Shown piece by piece: positions 47,571-57,197 of a stretch of DNA of 64,000 nt (the first letter of the stretch is position 1; each line of letters opens with the position of its first letter). Made by a program: the position numbers and the translations under genes. The stretch comes from Cheiracanthium punctorium (Eukaryota; Arthropoda; Arachnida; Araneae; Cheiracanthiidae). The notes under the pieces are model-generated. The model worked only from the letters and a program-made list of their open reading frames with translations. It did not search any database and was not told the DNA's origin. Where the stretch lies: NCBI GenBank assembly GCA_038373885.1, contig JAWZYV010013571.1, positions 44,696 through 108,695 on the forward strand, in the 5' to 3' direction.

Positions 47571-47660
47571 CCCTTGCACCACAACTAGTTCAAAAAACGT
47601 TCTAAAGGCGTTCAGAGAACGTTCAAAAGATGTACTTTGAACTAGTTGTGCTACTAGGGG
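47571..47660. repeat. Short palindromic element with acgttc core
   Basis: cacaactagttcaaa (about 47579-47593) is inverted as tttgaactagttgtg (about 47636-47650), and flanking ccct/agggg also pairs. The centre contains gttcagagaacgtt, as in the 25872-25971 element. Confidence 0.65.
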
Positions 47661-48869
47661 AAAAGTAAAGAATAAAATGGTTGTAATTATTCTTAATACA
47701 ATTATTCTTATATATTCTATCAAGTGCTACGCACTAATTAAGCTCAATAAATTATAATATTTTAAATTTTTTCTTATAATAATAATACATAAATTTATTG
47801 TATTTATAAAGAATGCGTCTACAAAAATTAATATATTTTCTTTCTATATATCTTCAAATGAACAAACACAGATCAAAAGAAAGAAATTATATGAAAATTA
47901 TTATATGAGATTATTCCTTTCTCTCCCTAGTGAAGCTTACAGTTTTATCCTTTACAGTAACTGCTTATCTGTCTTGGATTAATTAGTTTGATGCGTATGG
48001 CTGGGGATTTATATCTGCGAGAGAGCCAGTTGTCAAGGTTCTGTAATAGGCATATAATTGATCGGAATTTCTGGAGCTATCTGTTTGACGTATGAAACAA
48101 ACTTACTTAGTAGCATACTTATTTCATAAAGAAAACGAACTACTTTTTCTTTGATTTCATATTTCTGTAGTAAATTGTGGGCCTCCTGAACCGAAATGAA
48201 GATGCTTTAATTGAAGATCCCAAGATAAATACCTTCACTTCTAGATAAATACCTTCACTTCTAGTCTGGAAGAGGGTTTAAGTGGAAATCCCAAGACAAA
48301 AGCTTTACTTTTATTGTCAGATTTGACCTTGACTGACCGACTGAAAATAACTTTACAGGAGTACCTAGCGAAAATAGCCTAACGTCCCGTTTGACTTAGG
48401 AGTAATTGATCTACTCTTAGTGAGACTTGTGATCGTAAAGAGAGCAGAAAACTGCACAAGTAGACAGGGGGAAAATTCCGTGAAAAAATTCTGTGCAAGT
48501 CAGATGAACATCAGAAAAATGTCAAATGGTCGAAAAACAGATAATCGACCCGACTTCCCCGCGAAAGCGGGCTTCACAAAGGGTTGCACAGTTGAGACCA
48601 AAAAAAGTAAGGCAAAAAGCAGCGGAACACAAAAATAGGAGGTGGAAAACAGTTGAGGACGAACCAGGAAAGAAAGGGATCCATGTCTAAAGTTGCAGAA
48701 ACCGGAGGCAGGCGAGGTGCATCCAAGACCATGACACAGATATAGTACGACGTACTATACGTTTGTCGTATTGGGAAACAAACATTATTTACAATATTAC
48801 ACTTTTCTCTTTTCTGGTGGTGTTTGTTTATTATCTTCACAATTTTTACTTTGATTAATTAGACTAATT
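47661..48869. other. No recognisable gene; small repeats
   Basis: A 20-bp direct duplication (agataaataccttcacttct) lies at 48222-48262. A perfect stem with a GAAA tetraloop (cccgcgaaagcggg) lies at 48558-48571. The plus-strand 72-codon frame at 48420-48638 is Lys/Ser-rich and unrecognised. Confidence 0.4.
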
Positions 48870-49402
48870 TATAGGTTCCCAACGTGGGCGTTTGAGGCTT
48901 TCAGGGGGGCAGTAAAAGACCCAGAGAAAATTAGGGGGCGTTGCTATGGCATGGAGGAGCCTGGGAAGATTTACCAAATGTAGTCTAAAAAAGACAAAAA
49001 TTATGCTGATAATATTTGAATAAAAATAAATTTTAATAAAAATACTTTTTTAATATAATTAAGTATGCGTTTTGATTGTTCTCGGAAACTGTCAATTTAT
49101 TTATTTTGAAAGCAATAGTTTATTATGTATTACTTCGTATCATCGAAACCCCTGCCTGTCCTTATAACAGGTAAGCTAAAACAAATGAAGAAGAAATTCA
49201 GTAGCTTTTCAATTCCAACAATATGCTATCAATTAGTAATTTTTTTTAATTGAATTCTTGTTTTCATCATGCTTGTTTTGAATTCTTGTTTTCATCTTGT
49301 TTTCATTATGTACGCTCTTGTTTCTCTGGAGTGGGAGGGGGGCGGTATTGAAATATTCACCAGAAAAGGGGGCACCAGTTCAAAAAAGGTTGGGAATCTA
49401 TG
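48870..49402. mobile_element. Non-autonomous hAT element, 533 bp, 8-bp TSD
   Basis: gactaatt flanks both ends (48862-48869 and 49403-49410). The termini TATAGGTTCCCAACGTG and, on the minus strand, CATAGATTCCCAACCTTT are inverted and share ttcccaac with the hAT at 45225. Purine-rich G-runs lie inside both ends. There is no transposase. The frame at 49269-49514 crosses the right end and is spurious. Confidence 0.9.
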
Positions 49403-49410
49403 GACTAATT

Positions 49411-51194
49411 TCTTTACGAGAGATAAATGTCCGGCAATAACACTTCCGAATTATGTTAGAGGTATAAAATTATGTAATATACCTGCAATGCCAATATTTA
49501 CAAGCCCGCATTAAAAAAAAATATTTCAGTGTTGGTACATATATTCTTTTTGCACAATGGTTTATTTTAGAAATTTCTGTTTTTAAAAGTTATTTCCGAA
49601 GAAATAGTACAGAGGCCGTACTATGGGCTATAGAATTCTTATTTTCGTGGATCTTTCGTTTTATTCTACTCAGAAATCAACGTTTGGACGTAAACTAATT
49701 AGATTGATTTTTTTCGGTCGGAATATACCTTGCTGATGATGAATTGGCCAACTGCCAAAACTTTCTATAGTCAATATAAAAATTAGTAGCATTTAGGGGA
49801 AATGATTCTATATTACACGGTAAAATTACACCGGATATTTTCTTGTCTATCCTTTGGATTTTTGATGCTGCCAAAAGGTAAAAAAAAAAAAAAAAATGGA
49901 AACTGAGTATAACGCTGTCATTATACCTTAGCACACATTAATTTTATTGAAATATTTTGCTTTCAAAGTCATTTTGATTCAGAAAAGAATATGCTTCCTA
50001 ACTCTATGCCAAACAGAAGTTCTATAAACTCATTAATAAACTTAATTCTCTTACTTTTTATTTATTTGTTTGGAGAAGTTCGCGAAAAAGTAAAAAGAAC
50101 TATTACTGGTTAAACCACATTTCAAACTTTTCAGTGAGTTAAATAAGACTTTCTCACAGCATTAACATTTCCTGTCGTTAAAAAGATACGCCATAAAACT
50201 ACTTCATAAAATAAGAAACGTGACTTATCTGAAAATTTGATTTTCACTTTATGTCAGCATTCTTTGGAGATAAAGAGGTAACACCCTGCTTTAGGGAAAA
50301 GAAAAACGTAGATTGAAGCTTAAAATATAACTTTAAATGTCAGTCAAGGAGAATAATTGGTTTCTTCAAAACAGTGGGTTGCAAAATTTTGGAAAATTCC
50401 AGCATAAAATACAAGTTATATGGCATAATAAATAAATGCATTTTGAAAAAAAAAAAAATAATGCTATAAAGAGATTATGTATTTCCTCTTTTATATATTC
50501 ATTTATTTTTAAATTTAGAGCAGTTTCAAATATCGTATAATATTTACAAGAATTTTAATACAGTTTTTTTTTTTTTTTTTTAAATAAAAATTTCAGTCTG
50601 TAAATAGCTATGGCATCGATTACGACTTTTAACCTTCCAACACAGCTTAGTTTTTTTAAACATTCATTTTTTTCAGCATAACATTAACACTATTTTCTGA
50701 AATAAGGAAGACTAGTCTTAACTAATCTGGAGTGTTACTCAGTTATGAGTGGCATTAATTTATTAGGCTGAAACTTTGTCGCTTTATACAATTGTAAATA
50801 AATAAATAACAGTAAGTTTGCAGTAGAAAAATAGAAGTAGTTACTTTTCGATTGAGTTTATTAGATTCTCTACTGAATAATAACAAGACACTGGAATCAC
50901 ATATCCTTTTTAGATTTTATTCCTTCAAATTTCCGGAAAATTCGGTATACAAAATTGACAACAGATGGCGATAGTTGTCCAGGTATAGAATTTCTCCTTC
51001 AATTTATTCAACTGTGAGGTTTACATTCAAAGCACGAGAAAAGAATTTAGAAAATCGTCTGTTGCTTAATCACACATCCATTAAGTCGCCATTATGAAGC
51101 AATTACCCCGGTTTAGTTATACATTTGCAGGTGCATCACATTTCACCTTCGTTTGTTGGGTTTTAATTAAAATTCAGTGTGGTAAAACATTTCG
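49411..51194. other. No recognisable gene
   Basis: A+T-rich with A- and T-runs (49879, 50448, 50565). The minus-strand frame at 49695-49934 is unrecognised. Confidence 0.45.
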
Positions 51195-52450
51195 TCGAAA
51201 TGCATAATTATTTTTGAAGAGAAACAAAATCCACAAACGCGAGCTTTTGAAACGCAATAATGCTACTTTCTGAAGTTAATTGTGGGGCGGTAAGGAATGA
51301 ATTACGTACGTGTACTTTAGAAGATTAAATTTGTATGAATTTGGGATTTGGTTGTTTAGTTGTGTTGCTACTGAAATAGGAAGTGCGTACTTAGTGCAGG
51401 TACTTAGTGTCAGTACTATATATACAGATTGATCTAGAACTCTTGTAAAAGAACATTAAGGGCTGGCAGAAGGAACCAAGAGGGGGGGGGGGTCTCGGAC
51501 TCAAATAGCGATGTTGTGTCGCAAACGTCGTTTTCATTTATCTGTTAATGATCAATCCTGTAATCAATATATATGCCTTATTTTGTTAATCAATCCTGTT
51601 AATAAGAAATTTAGGGAAGTGCTTTCTATTATATTTTGACAAACTATAGTCGAAAAGTTTAGCATTGTTCCAGAGTGATTATTAACAGATATAGAGACGG
51701 CTTTTTCGACCCCACATCTCTGGGCTATTTTGAACCATTTTGATCCTCTCTACCACCCTCCTTCAAACGTTTTTAGCAGAGTTTTGAATGACCCTGTATA
51801 TTTATTGAGTCAGGAAAATGTTTAACTGCTTTGTCCAGTGTTAAACATAAAATTTTGCGCCAAATTTTTATCCCGTAAACAAAATAATAAATTTTCTTTA
51901 CACAGGTAGGTGCAGGAAAGATACATCGCTTCAAGTAAATCTGATCAATGCTTTAGGTAGATTTTTGACCCAGTGACAGCCTGACATTAGTCCATCAACT
52001 TAATTTTTGGTTTAATTATTCGTAAGATCACCGTAAGGTGTGAAAGCTACGCATTACCGAAAAGAAAATTTTGCGACCACGGATCTCAAGTATCCATTTA
52101 ATCCGGCAGTAAGAGAATATTATTTGTGAAGAACCCAGTATATATATATATATATATATACTGGGTACATATATATATATATATATGTGTGTGTGTACTG
52201 CCTTTATTGTATAAAAAATTGCGATTTTTTTACTTCTGAGAAAAAAAACGTATAGATATAGTTCGCATTTCATGTTTTGGTGATTCTTACTCGATATCTT
52301 TCAACACCACAGACATTTTAACATTTCTATCCAAATTTGCCAAACATTTCAGACAGTTTTTTTTTCTTTCTTTCAATGCAGCAGGTACAAAGGTATTTAG
52401 CCACGGATATAAAAAAAACACAGCACAAAACACAGAATTAACCAAAAAAC
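51195..52450 (+). repeat. Segmental duplication, upstream copy (blocks A, B, C)
   Basis: Block A (51195-51410, cacaaacgcgagcttttga...) recurs at 52490-52675. Block B (51660-51800, gtgattattaacagatat...) recurs at 53340-53430 and 53640-53685. Block C (51800-52450, ttcaagtaaatctgatcaat, atgttttggtgattcttact, aaaacacagaattaac) recurs at 54880-55445. Order and orientation are kept. Block C contains a pyrimidine tract plus caatgcag, an acceptor-like site also kept in its copy. Confidence 0.75.
52133..52198. repeat. TA microsatellite inside a perfect 34-bp palindrome
   Basis: acccagta + (TA)n + ctgggt is self-complementary at 52133-52166. It is followed by a second AT/GT dinucleotide run. The homologous position at 55175 has only a short version, so the expansion came after the duplication. 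Confidence 0.9.
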
Positions 52451-52489
52451 AATCCTAAAACGCTTGGTCGACAGGCTGAATTACATATT

Positions 52490-52675
52490 TTTGGAGTGAA
52501 AAAAAATACGCAAACACGAGCTTTTCAAACGCAGTAAAGCTGCTTTCTGAAGTTAACTGTCGGGCGATGAGGAATAATTACGCACGTCTACTTAGAAGAA
52601 TAAATTTTATTAATTGTGGGATTTGCTTGTTTAGTTGCGTTGCTACTGAGACAGGAAGTACTTACTTAGTGTAGT
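52490..52675 (+). repeat. Segmental duplication, block A copy 2
   Basis: It matches 51195-51410 through acgcaaacacgagcttttc, ctgctttctgaagttaactg, gaggaataattacgcacgt and gcttgtttagttgcgttgct. Confidence 0.75.
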
Positions 52676-52843
52676 TTATCGATTATTTGCATCGCATTAA
52701 GAAAGTGTGCTTTTCCACAATCGTCAGGCAGAGATTCCAGAGTTCTTTTTGATAGAAAAATGTAGACCATATATAAAGCAATGAAGTACCATGAGATTGC
52801 AAGTAAACTGTAATAGTCGTACAAAGATATGGAGGGCAGGCAA

Positions 52844-53071
52844 TATGTCAGTAAAAGTGCATTTCTTGGACTGCCACTTGGATTTCTTCCCAGACAATCT
52901 TGGCGCCATGAATGACGAACACGGTCAACGTTTTCATCAAGAGATTTCTGCCATGGAAAAGAGGTGCCAGTGACGATGGAGTCAAAGATGCTTGCTGATT
53001 ACTGCTAGGCACTTAAGTGGGACATTCCAGATGCCAAACACCGAAGGAAATCAACAACCACCACATTTTAA
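52844..53071 (+). pseudogene. Pseudogene piece of a conserved arthropod uncharacterised protein
   Basis: The frame from 52844 reads MSVKVHFLDCHLDFFPDNLG, then DEHGQRFHQEIS-MEKR. After a frameshift it continues MLADYC-stop-ALKWDIPDAKHRRKS and stops at 53071. I recognise this ordered block (HLDFFP-NLG, DEHGERFHQ, MEKRYQG, MLADYCW, RKS) as the C-terminus of an uncharacterised protein family that recurs in many arthropod genomes and is often transposon-associated; I know of no established function. Here one frameshift and one in-frame stop break it, and the N-terminal part is not visible. It sits between the A and B blocks of the duplicated region and probably inserted there. Confidence 0.75.
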
Positions 53072-53339
53072 GTAAATCGAACAGTATCAAGTTTGTATGC
53101 AAATGTTTAACATTTCGTTTCTAATTAACTAGCGTGTAAAAAAGCCATAAGTGATGGCGTAAAACCACTTACGTATTAGAATTCAGCATAAAAAGTTGTA
53201 TTATGATAACATCTTTTTACACTTTGGGCAAAAGAAAGAAGTTTACTTTTGTTGACAATTATAACTTCTTGACAATTAAAGTCTTAGCCATGTGGTTTCT
53301 GAAAAAAATCCGTTTTTCACGAACTATTCTTTCAAAGTT

Positions 53340-53685
53340 CATGATTGCAGAATGATTATTAACAGATATATAAAGACAACTATTCCGTTCCCACATCATA
53401 ATGTTATTCTGAACCATCTTGGTTCCCTCTGCATAGCTGCCAACTACTATGGAGTACAATTAACCACTTTTTGTAGTTGGTATATTTTTAACGTGTTTTT
53501 TCTAAATAACAGCCAAAACTCATCTGCGGAGAAAAAAGTTTGCTAAATTTTAACACGAAAATTATTGTTTAAAAAAATGGTTAATTATATTCCGTAGTCG
53601 TTGGCAGCTATGCTTCTGACACGTTTTACAAGTTTTTAAAAACAGTTCTGCGTGGTCCTGCATATTTACGGGATGCGTCAGAAAA
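53340..53685 (+). repeat. Segmental duplication, block B copy 2, split by a MITE
   Basis: gatgattattaacagatata-like sequence and ttctgaaccatcttggttcc match 51670-51760, and gtggtcctgcatatttac matches gaccctgtatatttattg near 51790. The MITE-B at 53432-53612 separates the two parts, so the MITE arrived after the duplication. Confidence 0.6.
53432..53612. repeat. MITE-B, complete 181-bp copy
   Basis: The left end catagctgccaactactatg + gag...aattaaccacttttt and the right end (minus strand catagctgccaacgactacg) are inverted over about 40 bp. TA is conserved two bases inside each outer end (caTAgct...agcTAtg), which fits a TA target if the outer CA/TG is target preference. Confidence 0.85.
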
Positions 53686-54235
53686 GTTTTTGAGCATTTT
53701 GAACTGTCATAGAAATTTTATTTTCCGACCCACAATGGATATCATCTGAAAATGAAAAAGGCTACAGTTTAGTGTGAAAGACAAATGTAGTTCCTCGTCA
53801 AACGGAAAGTTCCCAGACTGTTTAATGTTTAATATCATAGCGGTCAACATAGACTTTTGAATACGACTCGCAACTTCCAAATTTGCGCCAAAATTTTTGA
53901 TGGAATTTCTGCGTCCACTTTTTAAACCTCAGTCCAAAGGTTGTCCACGACGAAACACGCGTTTTTCTTTGTCTAGAAAAATATGGATGGTGTAAGATCT
54001 GAAGACCATGTAAAAATCTCGACTGTTTAAGCTTTAACATCGGAAAGAGTTAAAATTTTAATTGATGTCTGTCGATTTTTTTAAATAAAATTGACGCATC
54101 ATTAACAATTACTATGATCATAAAAAATAATGTCTCGTTAGTAAGGATAATGTAAGGTTAGTTAGTGTTAAGTGTTAAGGTATATGCCGAGGTCTAAAAA
54201 GCCATTTACGAGAAAAAAAATCGATTTTTCTTTTA
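53686..54235. other. No recognised gene
   Basis: A minus-strand frame at 53822-54040 (including KKWTQKFHQKFWRKFG) is stop-free but unrecognised. Nothing else is supportable. Confidence 0.35.
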
Positions 54236-54773
54236 TTGTTTTATTTAAAAAAGCGTATTCTTAAGATTCCAAAACTGTTTTACTTTTGTATCTACGATAA
54301 ATATAAAGGAAGATACCAGTTGAACATCAGTCCCTTCCAGTTGAACAACGATGCTAAGATAAAATTTTTAAATGCGTTTTCTGAAGACCTGTGTTTTTCT
54401 TACAGACGTTTTGAAGATATCTTAATGAAATTTTCATATAAACAATCTGTTCATATTAAAGTGTGTCTTGCAGCAAAAGCTTAGTTATACGTATGAAATT
54501 AATAAATTTACAGGTACTTTTAGACAAAAAATTGAATTTTTTCTTAAAACTTTCAACGTTTTTGTACATAATTGGCCATATTTCAGTGAATTTTTAAAAG
54601 ACGATAAAACTTTTGGTATAAAACACAGAAAAGTGTTATATGAGTATACTGTGCGAAGGAAGTTACTAAATATTGAGAAGAATGCAGTATACAGCAGTTG
54701 GCGTAAATATGAAATTTTACAAAATTTTTCTTCAAAAATGCCATTTTTTGAAAAAGTAATGAAACTCTTGTAA
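54236..54773 (+). pseudogene. Unrecognised coding-like stretch in two shifted frames
   Basis: A frame from 54236 to 54484 (...FCIYDKYKGRYQLNISPFQL...SYRRFEDILMKFSYKQ) is followed without a gap by another frame from 54468 to 54773 (YTYEINKFTGTFRQKIEFFL...HRKVLYEYTVRRKLL). Their mixed composition, contiguity and the AATAAA near 54805 suggest one former reading frame of about 175 codons with a single frameshift. Neither frame begins with ATG. I do not recognise a family. The stretch lies inside the interrupted duplication, so it may be part of an inserted element. Confidence 0.3.
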
Positions 54774-54879
54774 AATAAGTTATTATGTTTTATGGCTTTT
54801 CAAATAAAAATGCACGAACAACACCACAATTTTGCATCTTTTTCTTTCAAAGTGCTCTGCACGTAGGCAAGATACCTTA

Positions 54880-55445
54880 AGCATAATATAATGTTATACT
54901 AGAATTTTCACCCAGTAAATAAAAATAAAAATTTTCTTTAAACCATACTACTGCGCTCCTGGTCAATCCTATGCATCAAGTAAGCCTGATTAATACATCA
55001 GGTAATAATTTTAAATAGTGTTTGTCTGATCGTGTGATAGTAATCCCCCGATTTCATTTCTGGATAATTCATACGTGTGGTAAAAACCTCACCTACCGAA
55101 GTGAAACTTTTATAGTTAAAGAGCTCAAGCATCAATTCAATCCGTCAGTAAGATGATATAAATTTGTTGACGAACCCAGTATATATGTACAGTTTTAATT
55201 GCATTACAGTATTTTTTTCCCACTCTGTGAAAAACATTTATAGATCTTGTGATCATTTTATGTTTTGGCGATTGCTTCACCGATATCTGTCAACTTCTCA
55301 GACATTTTATTATTTTTATCCAAAATGGACAAACCTTACAGAAAGTTTATATTTTATTTATTTTTTTCATTGCAGTGGGTACGAAATACTATCTTTTTCA
55401 AAAATCACCAAAAATGTACAATACAAAACACAGAATTAACAAGAA
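54880..55445 (+). repeat. Segmental duplication, block C copy 2
   Basis: It matches 51830-52450 in order through catcaagtaagcctgattaa, atccgtcagtaagatgat, cgaacccagtatatatgtac, tttatgttttggcgattgc and acaaaacacagaattaac. A pyrimidine tract plus cattgcag is preserved. The overlapping open frames at 55164-55464 in three phases show that none is under coding constraint. Confidence 0.75.
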
Positions 55446-55959
55446 AAGGATGAAAGTTCTGTAGCTTCAAACGCGGGAAAAGCAGCTGGCCTTCAAGTGT
55501 ACTTGAAATCTATAAATGCCGTCAATCACGTCTTGCGTAATGTAAAATTCGTTAGTATTTTCCTTAGATACGAAATTGCTGGGATATCTGAAAAATATTG
55601 CGTTCTTACCGATGCTTACTCTTCACAAAAAGCGGGCAGTAACATTTTGTTAAGGTTACAAAATCTTTTCTTAATCATTAGTTCTTACCAGGGTTCAAAC
55701 AGTAACTAATATTGGGCACTCTAAAATTTATAATAAAAAAATGTATGCTCACGAAACAACGAAGCTAATGCGAAGGTCGATTCTCAAAGGAAAAAAAAGG
55801 AATTATATCAAATAAATACTTGACAGCTGAAACATCGCAGCTCGCCAGGCGCATTTCGCAATCTATTTTAAGAATAATCTATCAGGATGTAATCATATCA
55901 GCTCTATAAGCAAGTCTACTTGTTCTTCCCGGACTCCGGCATTTTTTTCTGGTAAAAAA
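55446..55959. other. No recognisable gene
   Basis: gcttcaaacgcgggaaaagc at 55464 may be the start of a third, worn block A. The frame at 55497-55709 is unrecognised. Confidence 0.35.
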
Positions 55960-56160
55960 AACCCCTCTCCTTGACGGGGACTGTGGCTTATCATTTTAGT
56001 GCAGTCCGGGAACATTCAGAGGCGCCAATGCGGCGCCCGACAATGTGTCGGTCCGGCGCCACCCGCATTTACATCTCACCAAAACAACCCACTAGTGCGG
56101 CTTCGCTGAATTTTATTAGTTTCCTGGATGCTGCGTCCCAGGAAATGAAGCAATAGATGT
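55960..56160. other. Isolated G+C-rich island, unidentified
   Basis: aggcgccaatgcggcgcccg and ggtccggcgccacccgc stand out sharply from A+T-rich flanks. A 61-codon plus-strand frame spans it, but I do not recognise the product. It could be a coding remnant of an inserted element, perhaps related to the LINE piece 700 bp downstream. Confidence 0.4.
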
Positions 56161-56835
56161 GAAAGGATTTTTAGTGCGCTTGGCGAGGTCTTTATTTATA
56201 TATATTTTTTGTGGTGGCTTTTATTACAGTGTTTTGAATATTTCTAGTGGTGTGCGTTCTTTAATCAACAGTTCCAGGAAATAGACTTGGTGAAGGAGTA
56301 ACGGATAATTTGGTGTTGTAAAGTTACGTTGCGGAAACAGTAAAATACATTTAAAAATATGTTTTAGAGTTCAGTTTCCACAATTTGTAAACATTGGGCT
56401 GCTTATAGTAAAAAATAACTTGAAACATCTTATTTGTTTCATCGGAAATGATGTACAGTGGAACGTAGCTCCGCATCTGCTGCAACATCTTCCCTACGCC
56501 AGAAAAATCTTTCTGTAAATTAACGTACTCTCGAAAATCAAAATTTTTAATTGCCGTTTTACCCTAGCTTTAAGTTTAAATACTAAAAATTTCCTGGCTG
56601 TTTTTCGTTTAGAGATGTTCATTTCTGATACTAACAAAAGAATAATTACATTAAAAGTTGTTGTTTTCTTGAATGAAGCACGTACTTTTAACTCTTCATT
56701 TCACAGCAGCAACTTTAATACTTTTAACCAGAACTTTTCTTTAATAATTTGATTTTCAAGTATGGCACAAAATCATCTTTGATAGTAAAATAAGCTTAAA
56801 TGTCAAAATCAAGTTAAATTCTATAAATGCATACT

Positions 56836-57197
56836 GCTTCCTGCGGCGGCTTATGCCCGCGAAATCTGGGGATATACTGCCAAAACCAATCTAAGTATAT
56901 TATCACGAAAACGCAATTGAATTGTCCGCTGTATACGGCATGAACACGGGTACCTGACAAATACTGTTATTCGGCGCGATCTCGGCATACCTAGCTTTAG
57001 AAAAAATTGTCCATCAGGTTGGTGAAAATGTCTTCACCAATCTCGGTAATGTTCTGAACGAACTATTGGCTGAGCTGCCAGATTACGATTTCCGAGAAGC
57101 AAACTGTAAAAGACCAAAGGTGGTCTTACTCTTAGATACAGACTGGGAACTTTGCAACCGCTATTCTTATTACTATCTTTGTGTTTTTCATGTCTAA
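56836..57197 (+). pseudogene. C-terminal end of a Jockey-like LINE ORF2
   Basis: Frames read AREIWGYTAKTNLSILSRK, then (after a stop) IVRCIRHEHGYLTNTVIRRD + LGIPSF, then after a frameshift IVHQVGENVFTNLGNVLNEL and a final stop at 57195-57197. The WG-AAKTN-LQ-NK-LR...N-IHRDLGIPS order is typical downstream of the RT in Jockey-like LINEs. Everything 5' of this is missing or unrecognisable, so it is a short 5'-truncated copy on the plus strand. It does not overlap the retained part of the 7.6-9.7 kb LINE enough to tell whether the family is the same. Confidence 0.8.

Noticed and set aside
52028..52273. 81-codon minus-strand frame
   Set aside because: It runs through the TA/GT microsatellite and encodes Ile/Tyr repeats.
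55164..55464. Three overlapping plus-strand frames in all phases
   Set aside because: Openness in three phases over an A+T-rich duplicated block shows lack of constraint rather than a gene.
55971..56156. G+C-rich frame as a real small gene
   Set aside because: The frame is open but unrecognised, shows no start context or splice signals, and lies 700 bp from a LINE remnant; listed only as a G+C-rich island.
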